Positions 12,034 through 23,769 of a stretch of DNA of 64,000 bases are shown piece by piece. Within the stretch, counting starts at the first letter, position 1, and the number at the start of each line of letters is the position of its first letter. Source of the DNA: Irpex lacteus (lineage: Eukaryota; Basidiomycota; Agaricomycetes; Polyporales; Irpicaceae); assembly GCA_001986395.2 (NCBI GenBank), contig MQVO02000010.1, positions 62,001 to 126,000 on the forward strand. Direction: 5' to 3'. Position numbers and translations under genes: made by a program. Below the pieces are notes generated by a model that had not been told where the DNA came from, made no database searches, and saw only the letters and a program-made list of their open reading frames with translations.

Positions 12034-14175
12034 ATGAGCGTAGCCTTAGACATCCTACTCCTCTCCACAAGCTGGGCCCACGTACTCCTCGCACCATATA
12101 ACAAAGTCGAGGAAAGCTTCAACCTGCATGCCACACACGACGTATTGGCGTACGGAGTGGGCGCAGAGTCACTAAGCAAGGTATCTAACTACTCCTCAAT
12201 GTTTATAAAGATATTCAGACAGGATGGTAGTATGACCACTTCGTATTCCCAGGAGCCGTACCCCGCACCTTCATAGGCAGCCTCCTCCTCGCCTTCCTCT
12301 CCCGTCCCGCACTCTACCTAGCAAACTACCTGGGAGCTATATCGTCCAAAGCAGACATCCAAGTCGTCAGTGAGCTCTCTATATCTCTCTCCATTCGATC
12401 CCTATCAGTCACACTAACCTATCCTTGTGTGTGCAGTCCGACTAGTACTGGCGACGTACAACGTCCTCGGGTTCTCCCTCCTCCGACGAGCTGTGTCGCG
12501 GCGGTATGGAGGGGCGACTGGTGTCCTCTTTGTGCTTATAACTTGCACGCAATTTCATCTCCCGTTTTGGATGGGCCGTACGTTGCCGAATATGTTTGCT
12601 CTCCTTCCAGGCAAGCCATCTCCCCTCCTTCCACATTCCTTTCTTTAGCCTACTGACACTCACATCATTTCTAGTGAACGTTGCTACTTACCTCCTCTGG
12701 AACCGCTACCCCAACGCCACGAGACCCTTCCAGCGAGACATACACCTCGCCATCGCACTGCTCACCTTCACCACAGTTGTCTTCCGTGCAGAGGTGCTTC
12801 TCCTACTAGGACCTGTAGTCCTTCAGGCGCTCTGGCAGCGGTATACTACGCTATGGAAAGTCGTTAGAGTAGGGGTTCTTAGTGGAGTGATATCAGTAGG
12901 TATGTCTTTCATCTTTCGTCGTGTTTCAGCGCACTACGTTGGAAGCTCATACCCGAGTTGGTAGCGCTAACCGTGACAGTCGACTCATTCTTCTGGCAAC
13001 GCTGGCCTCTCTGGCCCGAACTATACGGGCTCTACTTCAACGTCCTCCAAGGCAAATCAGCAGAATGGGGTGTACGTCCACCTCTCCCCTCCCTCCACTC
13101 CTTCTCACCTAACCCTCCCTCCCACAGGTATCCCCAATCCACGCATACTACACATCCCACCTCCCCAAGCTCCTCACAACCTCCCTCCTTCTCACGCCCA
13201 TCGGCGCCCTCACCGACTCTCGCATCCGCTCCTTACTCCTCCCCGCCCTCGTCTTCGTGGCGTTGCTGAGTGCGTTGGGACATAAGGAGTGGCGGTTTGT
13301 GGTGTATGTTGTGCCGGTGTTTAATGTTGCTGGTGCTAGGGGTGGTGCTTGGTTGTACGTCCTCTTCCTGTTCTCCTCTCTCCGTGTTCTCCTTGTTTCC
13401 ATCTGTGTTCTCCTCATTCGTGTTTGATGGTGCTGACGCCTGCTGTTTTGTAGGATATCAAGACGAAAAGGCAGCCTATTCGGGCGTCTGGCGTTCCTAG
13501 CAGTCGCAAGCTTCCTCGCGCTCAACTGCGCTATCACTTTCCTATCCTCTGTCGCTGCGATTAATAATTACCCTGGTGGCGTGGCGTTGGCGAGGTTTAA
13601 TGAGATGTATGCGGGTAGACGGGGTGGTACGTTCCTCCCTCTCTTTGTCCAGCCCATCTCACTCACCCCCTCTGTTTCTCCGTCGCGATGTTTTGTTTGT
13701 TTACTAACCCACGCCGCTTCGCTTTGCAGTGCACGTACACATATCCAACCTAGCAGCCCAAACAGGCGCATCCCTCTTCCTCCAAACACGCGCACCGCCC
13801 TCCCTCCCCTCCTTCCTCCCATCATCCTCCTCCCTCTCTCCCCTTTCTTCCCACCATCCCCACCTACAACTGAACGATGATTGGATATACAACAAAACAG
13901 AAAACGTAACCCCCGAAGAACTCACATCCAACCGCGCCATCACACACGTCCTCGCCGAAGTCCACTCCCATCCCCCTCCTAGTGCTAGTGGAAGGAACAC
14001 ATTTGAGGCTACGGGGTTCCCGAAGAATTCGTGGGTGATGACGGCCGTGATACCTGGGTTCGACGGGTGGAGGCTTGATTTGGATGCGTTGAAGTTGGAG
14101 CCGTGGAAGCCTTGGAGGGTGATGGTGTATGGGGAGAGTTGGAAGGTTGTTTTGCTTGAGAGGAGGGGGTGGTAG
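12034..14175 (+). CDS. ALG12: ALG12, dolichyl-P-Man alpha-1,6-mannosyltransferase (GT22)
   Basis: Alg12 adds the eighth mannose to the lipid-linked N-glycan precursor in the ER lumen, using dolichyl-phosphate mannose. GT22 hallmarks are present: [17 protein letters not shown] near the N-terminus, then [32 protein letters not shown], and many hydrophobic segments. Eight exons: 12034-12180, 12231-12369, 12437-12610, 12675-12899, 12965-13071, 13128-13354, 13454-13626 and 13730-14175, summing to 1,491 nt (496 aa). The intron 12611-12674 starts with GC rather than GT; no GT donor exists nearby that keeps frame. The C-terminal segment ([16 protein letters not shown]) matches the lumenal tail of Alg12 proteins. 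The gene runs in the same direction as SYO1, 262 bp downstream. Confidence 0.92.
12611..12674 (+). other. GC-AG intron in ALG12
   Basis: The exon ends CTTCCAG and the intron begins GCAAGC, close to the usual AG/GCAAGT form of GC donors, and ends CATTTCTAG. Splicing gives [14 protein letters not shown] in frame. Confidence 0.85.
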
Positions 14176-14336
14176 TTGAGTAGCTTGGGGTTGTGCAGTG
14201 GGATTTAGAGGGATGCTTGTATATGTGCTTATGATGCTTGCTGGATTTAATTTTCCCAACTGTTATACTGTACTTGAGTTCCATCTCGATATCATTACTA
14301 TTCCCATGTAAGTGACATACATCCACAACCTAATGA

Positions 14337-15498
<1,162 letters not shown>

Positions 15499-15634
15499 TC
15501 ACGTTGACAGTACTAGTACGATCGCCGCAAATCCTCTTTCTCCAAACTACTTAACGTTCAACAACGTCGGCCTAAGGTATGAGGTTTCGCTATATGAAAG
15601 TCAAGTTAACTATTGAAGAGCACAAAACAGCGTC

Positions 15635-17212
15635 ATGGCACACAGCGAACGGACGCCGCCAGCTCTTCTCGAGAATGGCCTGACGGGAGATTTGGATAAC
15701 GTCGAAGCAACTCTACAAGTACTTTCATCTCCTTGCTTTTAGTACTAGTCCTTATATTTATCTGCATATACTGTCTACAGATAACCAAGTTAACCATTCA
15801 CGAACATGTCGCTGAACGGCCATCTCTCCAAACCCTCCCTACAGAGATCCTTGTGCTCATCTTCCACTTCGCGTTGGCCCATAACCACGCGCGCGTAGTT
15901 ATCCTCGCCCAGGTATGCCAGAAACTGAGGCAAGTGGTGGTCACCACACCGATGCTTTGGACTACTCTGTCGCTCTCGAAGGAGCGGCATCCTGAGGAGA
16001 AAGTAGAGCTATGGCTCTCTCGCAACCACGGCCTACTACGCGCACTCTACATCCGTGATGTAAGCAGCGGCGTTCAGGAAGCTCTCAAGGCTCTTTCCGG
16101 TGTTTCCCTCGACAACTTGCGCGCTCTTGCCATGGGAGAGCGTGCTTGGCGGTCGCAATACCCTGCGATTGCTCTTTCATTTCTTACCCCAGCCGTCGTA
16201 CCTAACTTATTGTCTTTAACTCTCACGGAGATTAACAGCGGCTGGTTGGATGGTACCTCAAGATTACAAATCCGTCACCTCGATACACGTTCCTCGATCT
16301 ATGATTGGAATGCTTTGGCTAATCGAAGTGGTCAGCTGCGTGTCCTACACTACGATGACTCAAAGCCGGGCGGTGGTGGTATACCCGATATACATGGCCT
16401 ACTGCGTAGCAACCCAGAGTTAGAATCCGTTACGCTCAAATCCTTGTCCTGGCGATGGCGGGCGCCGGTTACCCTCCAGCAGCTATCTCCAGTCGGGTCA
16501 ATCAAGCTCGCGCATTTGACACACCTTTCTATCGGAGACATGTTTCCAGGGAAACTCTTCTTTCCACCACTGTCTCTTCCCAACCTCCGTCACCTTGAAC
16601 TCGAGGCGTTATGCAGCGAGTGGAATGATACCATACAGGCTTTGATATCAGGGAACACCGTGAGTCAACTGATATCGCTAGCGATCGTTTACAAGTATCT
16701 CAGCCATAGTTGGGAACGAGAAACTCGCCCGGACACATTCATCGAACTCTTCCGCCATACGAAACAGCTGAGATGTCTCGAGATGTTTCAAGTCACGCAT
16801 ATTGGACCCGTTGTTCGAGCCCTTGCCCACAACCCAACCACTTTGTGTCCCAATTTGAGGACATTAGACGTCTCGCGGTGCCCGGATGTGGACGATGAGT
16901 TGCTCATAGGCATAGTCGACGCACGAAACGGGCCTAATTATCCATTGGGCGATTCACCTATATCAGCACCAACGGCTACAGGTACAGCTCTGCACAAGCT
17001 GGTCTTCAACTCCTGCGAGAAAGTGACTGCCTCCACGGTCTTGTGGTTACGAGAACGTGTACCTCATGTCACCTGCCATTACAACAGGGAAAGACGCGAG
17101 AGGAACCGTCGGAAACCAAAGCGAGGTGAGTTTCATGCCCTGTATCATTATATAACAAAGAACTAGGGTCACCAATTGTGTTCTCCATGTTCTAGATGCT
17201 ACTCATTGGTAG
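15635..17212 (+). CDS. F-box protein, tandem copy 1
   Basis: F-box proteins recruit substrates to SCF ubiquitin ligases. The F-box is at residues 40-90: LQTLPTEILVLIFHFALAHN, then AQVCQKLRQVVVTTPMLW. The rest is a region of irregular leucine-rich repeats (LTHLSIGDMF, LPNLRHLELEAL, CPNLRTLDVSRCPDVDDELL) that would bind the target. Three exons, 15635-15718, 15781-17125 and 17196-17212, sum to 1,446 nt (481 aa). The first exon encodes a short acidic leader ending EATLQ. The last exon is 17 nt and completes the C-terminus KPKRDATHW, identical in copies 1 to 3. Protein and flanks are clearly homologous to the next two genes, so this is a recent tandem duplicate. The degradation target is unknown. 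Confidence 0.85.
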
Positions 17213-17772
17213 TACTCTTTCCATCGGAGTCAATGATACCGTCGATTCACGTCGTACTGCGATCCCAAACTCGGATCGCGCTCGCTGGCCTGACGCGGTC
17301 GTGTAGTCAATCTCAGGCCCTTTACTAAGTGTTGAGGCCCTGTGAGGTTATCGACTACTAGGATGTCGGGCATTATGGACTCGACCTTTACTTTTCGCAA
17401 CTCAGAATAAAGCATAGTACAGCACCCTGTATACGAAGAAATAATTTAAAAATATGATTACAGACTCGCCGGGCATGCTGTTCCATGAACGATTGCTTGA
17501 TTCGTAAAGCACTGGCAAGGTAAGCTAGTGTCACGGCTTCCCGATATCGACTCGAGTGTGGATCTGGCAGCATGGCGATCTAAGCGCTTTCGTCGATTGA
17601 GCCTCCGAGGCTGTCCGCAGTACTTTATGCGACTTGCTGAATACCATACCTAACGTCTGATACGTATCTTCTCCAACCTGCGAGGAAAGTAGTAAGTGTG
17701 CAAGTATTTCTGTTTGGATTGTTCAGTGCAGTGTAACAGTGTTGATGAACAGACTCGGACAACTTCAGCGTC
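17213..17772. other. Duplicated intergenic spacer between F-box copies 1 and 2
   Basis: Contains the shared 3' flank of the F-box unit (GGATGTCGGGCATTAT at 17361-17376) and the upstream flank of copy 2. No independent gene was recognised. Confidence 0.5.
17578..17587 (+). promoter_or_regulatory. Conserved upstream decamer, F-box copy 2
   Basis: ATCTAAGCGC, ending 186 bp before the copy 2 start; preceded by GATCTGGCA as in copy 3. Confidence 0.55.
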
Positions 17773-19347
17773 ATGGTCAACAATGAACGGACTCCACCTC
17801 ATGATGATCTGGACATTGGACCCGTCGAAGCAACTATACAGGTGCGTTCGATCTTCTTGTGTCCTAAATTCTCGTATCTAATCGAATAAACTGCTTATAG
17901 ATATCCAACTTAAGCCTCCAGCAGTATGTCACTCGACGACCGTCCCTTCAAGACCTCCCTACCGAGATTCTCGTGCTCATCTTCCGTTTTGCGATGGTCA
18001 AGAACCATGCGTACGTGGTAATCCTCGCGCAGATATGCCAGAAACTGAGGCAAGTTGCGGTGTCAACACCGCTCCTTTGGACTACTCTGTCGCTCTCAAA
18101 CGAGCGGCACCCTCAAGCGAAGGTAGAACTGTGGCTCGCTCGCAGTCGTGGCTTACTACGAGGGCTATACATTCGTGATACAAGCGATGTCGTGCAGGAT
18201 GCCCTCGAGTCCCTTTCCAATATCTCCCTCGATAACTTGCGCGCTCTTGCCGTAGGGGCGAGTAGATTCTTTGAAGGAGATCCTCCCATTGATCTCTCAT
18301 TCCTCACGCCAGCTATCGTTTCTAACCTACGGTCCTTGACTCTCACGGCTGTTGATTTCCCTTGGCTAGACGGCACCTCAAAATTACAAATCCGCCATCT
18401 CGACACGCGCACCTCGATCCATGACTGGGGCCTTCTCGCCGATAGAACTGGCCAGCTGCGTGTTTTGCACCACGAAGACTCATGGGATCACCCATGCGGT
18501 ATAGCCGATATACTTTGTCTACTACGTAACAACACCAGTTTGGAATCTATTACGCTCAAATTCAACAGCTGGTTGGGAGCTCTGTGGCTTGACGAGGTCC
18601 ACCAGTCCCCTCCACTTCTACAGGGACCAATCGAACTCCCTCACTTGACGTACTTCTCCCTTTACGGAGACTCACTTCCGGCGAAGCTTTGGCTCCCATT
18701 TCTCTCTTTTCGTAACCTCCGTCATCTTGAACTCGAGGGGCTATGCGAAGAATGGGATGATTTCACCCAATGTCTACTATCAATGGACGCTGTCAGCCAT
18801 CTCATATCGCTGGCAATCGTTTATAGGCATTTTGCAGTAGAATCCGAGATGGTAGCTCACCCTAACACATTCATCGAACTCCTTCGGCATACGAAACAAC
18901 TGAGATGTCTTGAGCTGTTTCGTGTGACGTACATTGGGCCCGTTGTTCGCGCTCTGGCCGACGACCCATCCACCTTCTGTCCCAATTTAAGGACCTTGGA
19001 CGTCTCGCGATGCCCGGATGTGGATGATGAGCTGCTTCTGGCCATAGTCGCCGCACGAAACGGGTCTCATGATAAGCCATCGGCCCGCGATTCACCAGCA
19101 TCTACATCAATGGGCACAGTCACAACCTTACACAAGCTGGTCTTTAACTCTTGTGAGAAAGTGACCGCTTCCGCTGTGTCGTGGATACGAGCACGCGTGC
19201 CTCATGTTACATGCCATTACAATCGGAAACGACGTGAGAGGAACCATCGAAAGCCAAAGCGAGGTGAGCCTTATGCTTGGGGTCATTTGCTTCAAGTAAT
19301 TCAAGCTCACCACTCGCTGTGATGTTCTAGATGCTACTCATTGGTAG
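17773..19347 (+). CDS. F-box protein, tandem copy 2
   Basis: Paralogue of the preceding gene with the same three-exon structure: 17773-17841, 17901-19263 and 19331-19347, 1,449 nt (482 aa). The F-box reads LQDLPTEILVLIFRFAMVKN followed by AQICQKLRQVAVSTPLLW, so the Pro and Leu contacts expected for Skp1 binding are kept. The leucine-rich region includes LPHLTYFSLYGDSL, FRNLRHLELEGL and CPNLRTLDVSRCPDVDDELL. The C-terminus is basic (HYNRKRRERNHRKPKR) and ends DATHW after a 17-nt last exon. An internal Met inside the F-box could be mistaken for the start; the upstream exon with leader ending EATIQ is shared with the other copies and is preferred. Confidence 0.85.
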
Positions 19348-19909
19348 TACTCTTTCCGTCCATGATACGATTGATTCATGTCAGACGGCAATCCCAAACA
19401 CAGATCGCGCCTTTGGCCTAACAGTTAAGTAGCGATCGTGTAGCTAATCTTTGAAGCTTTGAAGCCCTGTAAGATCTTTGATTACTAGTAGGATGTTGGG
19501 CATTATAGTAAACCTTCAAAATTCAATACTCTTCACGAATGAAACATAGTCACGGTAACCGTACAGCAAGCACCCTGTATATGAGGAAATATCACTAGGG
19601 TGTGATTACAGACTGGCTAGAGTATGATGTTTCATGAAGAGTTGCCCCCTTTTGAAAGCTCGTAAACCTTCAAGTCAGTGCCACAGCTTTCCGACATCGA
19701 CAAGTAACGGCCGCGGAACGACCGTTGATCTGGCATGATAATCTAAGCGCTCACATTGATCAAGTCTCTGGCTGCTTATGCGACTTGCTCAATACCATAC
19801 GTGACGGTTGATACACCTCTTCTCCAACCTGCTCAGAAAGTAGCGGTTTTGCAGTCATTGCTGTTTGGCGTGCTCAGTCGAGTGTTGATGACCAGAGAAT
19901 TTCAACATC
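19348..19909. other. Duplicated intergenic spacer between F-box copies 2 and 3
   Basis: Homologous to the 17213-17772 spacer: it has GGATGTTGGGCATTAT at 19491-19506 and a CTTCTCCAACCTGC block shared with the spacer before copy 2. No independent gene was recognised. Confidence 0.5.
19741..19750 (+). promoter_or_regulatory. Conserved upstream decamer, F-box copy 3
   Basis: ATCTAAGCGC followed by TCAC, ending 160 bp before the copy 3 start. Confidence 0.55.
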
Positions 19910-21471
19910 ATGGTCGACAATGAGCGAATGCCACCTCATCCGGACTCGGACATCAGTGACTCTGGCCACGTCGAAGACACTTTACAGGTGCAATCGATAC
20001 TTCATCTCCTCAAATTCTCGTATTGAGCTCAACCTACTATTTAAAGATATCCATGTTAAGCATCGAAGAACATCTCGAACAACGGCCGTCTTTCCAAACT
20101 CTCCCTACCGAGATTCTCGTGCTCATCTTCCTCTTCGCACTGGCTAAGAACCATGCGCGCGTAGTTATCCTCGCCCAAATATGCCAGCCACTGAGGCAAG
20201 TCGTGGTCTCTACACCGCTACTCTGGACTACTCTGTCACTCTCGGCTGAGCGACATCCTGGGGAGAAAGTAGAGCTGTGGTTGTCTCGCAACCGCGGCCT
20301 GCTACGAGCACTTTACATTCGTGATGCAGACAGCGGCACCCTGGAAGCTCTTAAGGCCCTTTCCGATGTCTCCCTCGACAACTTGCGCGCTCTTACCGTA
20401 GGAGAGCCTGGGGACGAGCCCGGATACCCTCAGATGGTTGTCTCTTTCCTTACACTTACACCATCTATCGTAGCCAACCTACAATCACTGACTCTCATGA
20501 GTGTGTTTGTCCCTTGGCTGCACACTGTCGCAAGATTACGAATCCGCCACTTCGATGCACGCTCCGCGATGTATGGTTGGGACCTTCTCGCCGCTCTCAC
20601 TGGCGAATTGCGTACTCTGTATCACGAAGACTCACATCCGCCCCGTCTATCTGATCTACTTTGCCTGTTTCGCAATAACCCCGACCTTGAATCTGTCACT
20701 CTGAAATTCTTCCAACGGCAATGGATGGCAGTTCAGTCGCCTTCCACTTCCAGTCCGTCCGGGTCAATCCAACTCAATCACTTGACGTACCTCTCTATCC
20801 GTGGAGATGCTCTTCCAGCCAATCTTTTCATCTCATCACTCTCTCTTCCCAACCTCCGCCATCTCGAACTTGAGGGGCTATGCAGGGCTTGGGATGACAC
20901 CATCCCAGCTTTGATAACATCAAACATCGTAGGTCGACTTATATCACTGGCGATTGTTTACAAGTATTTCAGCTATAGTTGGGAACAAGAAGCTCGCCCG
21001 GACGCATTCATCGAACTCTTCCGCCATACGAAACAGCTGAGGTGTCTCGAGCTGTTTCGCGTGACACACATCGGACCTATTGTTCGAGCCCTTGCCGACA
21101 ACCCAACCACTTTGTGTCCCAATTTGAGGACACTGGACGTCTCGCGATGCCCAGATGTGGACGACGGGTTGCTCATAGCCATAGTCGACGCACGAAACGG
21201 GTCTAACAATCCCTTGGGCGATTTACTAACATCAGCATCAACGGGTGCAGTCACATCTCTACACAAGCTGGTATTCAACTCCTGCGAGAAAGTGACCGTC
21301 TCCACGGTATCCTGGCTAAGGCAGCGCGTACCTCATGTGACCTGCCATTATAACCGGGCAAGACGTGAGAGGAACAATCGGAAACCAACCCGAGGTGAGT
21401 TTTATGCTTGCCTTGAACAATTCAAGCTCACCACTCGCTGTGATAACATTCTAGATGCTACTCATTGGTAG
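19910..21471 (+). CDS. F-box protein, tandem copy 3
   Basis: Third paralogue: exons 19910-19987, 20047-21394 and 21455-21471, 1,443 nt (480 aa). The F-box reads FQTLPTEILVLIFLFALAKN then AQICQPLRQVVVSTPLLW. Leucine-rich segments LNHLTYLSIRGDAL, LPNLRHLELEGL and CPNLRTLDVSRCPDVDDGLL follow. The last intron (21395-21454) is exactly 60 nt and has no in-frame stop, so an unspliced transcript would still give a full-length protein with 20 extra residues before DATHW. The equivalent introns in copies 1 and 2 are not open in this way. The acceptor of the first intron is the slightly weak TTTAAAG, but frame and the shared leader (EDTLQ) support it. Confidence 0.85.
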
Positions 21472-21903
21472 AACTCCTTTGATGCAATACATTGATCCAC
21501 GCCGAATCATACCCCTTACTCCACGAGACTGAACACGAACTCTAGCGGTCGGTCTACCTTCAAGCTTTGGAGCTCTGTGAGGTGATCCGGTAGGATGTCG
21601 GGCATTGTCAGCCTTTGATTTTCGTAGATGGAGATGTACATTAAGGGATACTTTATGAATGATTGCAGCTTATGCTGTCCGTGCGCGTGAATGACCGCCT
21701 CCGAGTCGACTGTAGAGATCTGTCGTCATGATCTAAGCGCGCACTGCCGCACGACGAGAAGCGTGCGATTGAACGTTAACGTGTTGAATCGCAACCACCA
21801 CTATTGGTCTCAGTGAGAAGCCTGTAAGTCTCGGGCACACCATCTTTCCAGCTAAGACGCCACATATTATATTCGTTCACCGCAGAGAAAACAGAATATC
21901 GAT
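21472..21903. other. Intergenic spacer before F-box copy 4
   Basis: Keeps part of the shared 3' flank (GGATGTCGGGCATT at 21593-21606) and the upstream decamer. Otherwise it has diverged from the other spacers. No gene was recognised. Confidence 0.45.
21731..21740 (+). promoter_or_regulatory. Conserved upstream decamer, F-box copy 4
   Basis: ATCTAAGCGC, ending 164 bp before the copy 4 start, retained although this copy is the most diverged. Confidence 0.5.
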
Positions 21904-23379
21904 ATGGCTGATCCTACTATTGACGGGGAAGTTTCGTCTCAACATACGACACCACCCCTGCAGGTGCATTTCTCACATCACTTGATATCTATGCGTGTGC
22001 CGTGCTCAATTAACCAGTCACAGGTACCTAATTCAGTTCTGCTACAAGGGCCAATCTCTCGACGACTACCGTCCCTCGAGAACATACCTGTCGAGATCGT
22101 CACAACCATCTTCGAATTCGCGCTTATCCACAACCACGCGTTTGTGGTCATTCTCGCGCAAATTAGTCAGAGGTTGAGGAGAATCGTGGTCTCTGAACCA
22201 TTGCTCTGGTCCTCACTGTCGCTCTCAACCGGGAGAAATCCACAAGCTAAAGTAAAGCTTTGGCTGTCGCGCAATAACGGGTTATTGCGGGGCTTGTACC
22301 TTCGAGACTATGACGAGGAGGTGCAAGAAGCCGTTGAAGCTCTACGCAGCGTTGCGATGGACGGCCTACGTGTCTTGTCGGTGAAGAATTACGAGCGAAG
22401 ACGTCTTCAGATCGACTTTCCTCTTCTCACACCGAGGGTGATCGCTAATCTCCACTCCTTGACTCTGGACGGCTGCGGCTGTGACTGGCAAGATGGCACC
22501 TCCGACCTCAAGCTCCAACTTCTTAGCATACGTAACACCAACAATGACTGGGCTCGGCTCGCAAACCACAGTACCCATTTACGTTACTTGCGCTATGAAG
22601 GCTCTCTGACTTCAGATGCTGCACCTGCCATACTCTCTCTACTACGCTGTAACCCTCATCTGATTTTCATCAAGCTCGGGTTTAAGAGGCGAGCACGCGT
22701 AATGCATACATCAGTGCCCTTAACCTTCCCTTATCATCCACACCATACATCGGCTCCCATCGAACTCCCCAATTTAACAACTCTCATCCTGGGCGAAGGT
22801 AGCATGCTCAAATCAAATGATATTATCCCTTTCCTCTCCCTCCATAACCTCCGCTACCTCGAACTTGACGGACTGCAGGGCGAATGGGGCGACACTATCC
22901 GAAACTTGATCGCTGCAAAAGCGGTCAGCCGTCTCGAATCTTTGACAATCATTTATCGGTCCCTCTCTTTCCCATCTGAGATACGCTGTCGCTCAGATCT
23001 ATTAGTAGAGCTGCTTCATCAAACCCCGCGGCTGAGGTTTCTCGAGCTTTATCGTGTCACGCATGTTAGAGGCGTATTGTGAGCGTTGGCTGACGAATCA
23101 CTTGCACTCTGCCCAGAGCTCAAGATTCTCGACATCTCGCAGTGTCCACTTGTAGACGATGAACTCCTGGAAGCCATAGTCAGGACACGAAACTTCACTA
23201 ATTCTGACTCACCTTGTGCGTCCACTGTGTCGACGATGGGAAAGCTATATCATCTGATTATAGGTATCTCGCGTGCCAAAGAAATGCCGTCTGAGACCAC
23301 TCTCCGCTGGTTGAGAGAGTGTGTTCCCCGTGTCACTTGGCACTGCGAGAGAAAAAGACTCACACCGAAGACACAATAG
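21904..23379 (+). pseudogene. F-box protein copy 4, interrupted by an in-frame TGA
   Basis: A diverged member of the tandem family. Exon 1 is 21904-21963 and exon 2 starts at 22024 after a 60-nt intron that is itself open. The F-box is LPSLENIPVEIVTTIFEFAL, then AQISQRLRRIVVSEPLLW, followed by leucine-rich segments (LPNLTTLILGEGS, LHNLRYLELDGL). At 23080-23082 the frame hits TGA where the paralogues have CGC or CGA (VVRALAD in copies 1-3, VL-stop-ALAD here). The same frame then continues for 98 codons with family sequence (CPELKILDISQCPLVDDELL) to TAG at 23379. A single C-to-T change in CGA explains it. It may be a pseudogene, a truncated but working protein of about 372 aa, or a read-through case. 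The DATHW exon is absent. Confidence 0.75.
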
Positions 23380-23769
23380 ATACAGGTCTAGTAGGTATCC
23401 TGGATAGTATTCTCTCGAGCTCGTAACGACTTGAAAGCCCCTAGGCCTAATCATTGCTTGTTCTTGCCGGATTACTTGTACTAAGCAATCATCATTGGGA
23501 ACATGTTTTTGCTGTATTATATCACTACCACAGTAGGATATCCATCTTGCCTGTCAGATATATGATGTTTACATCTCAATCTGACACTGGTCTGAACGTT
23601 CTGAACTTTCGGGCCTCTGGCCTCGGGGTTTGTGGACCCTGTATATGAGCGCTCGTAATGAAGGCCGTACCCCAGCGCCTATTGGCCCACCCAACGCGTT
23701 GTCTGTAATTTATTGGCCGTGCTCAGGACGCGTTCCGACGCGTTCACCGCTTTGCTCTCTACCACCATC
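23380..23769. other. Intergenic region before the Mit1-like gene
   Basis: About 390 bp holding the 3' end of F-box copy 4 and the promoter of the remodeler. Two ATTGGC/CCCACCC-type stretches occur near 23680-23710, but no element is certain. Confidence 0.4.

Noticed and set aside
17230..17415. Minus-strand open frame in the F-box 3' flank
   Set aside because: The flank is duplicated with the unit, but the frame is not kept in the other copies.
23038..23125. Intron GTATTG...CCCAG that would remove the TGA of F-box copy 4
   Set aside because: Only about 43 nt and joins in the wrong phase, breaking the conserved LDISQCP frame.
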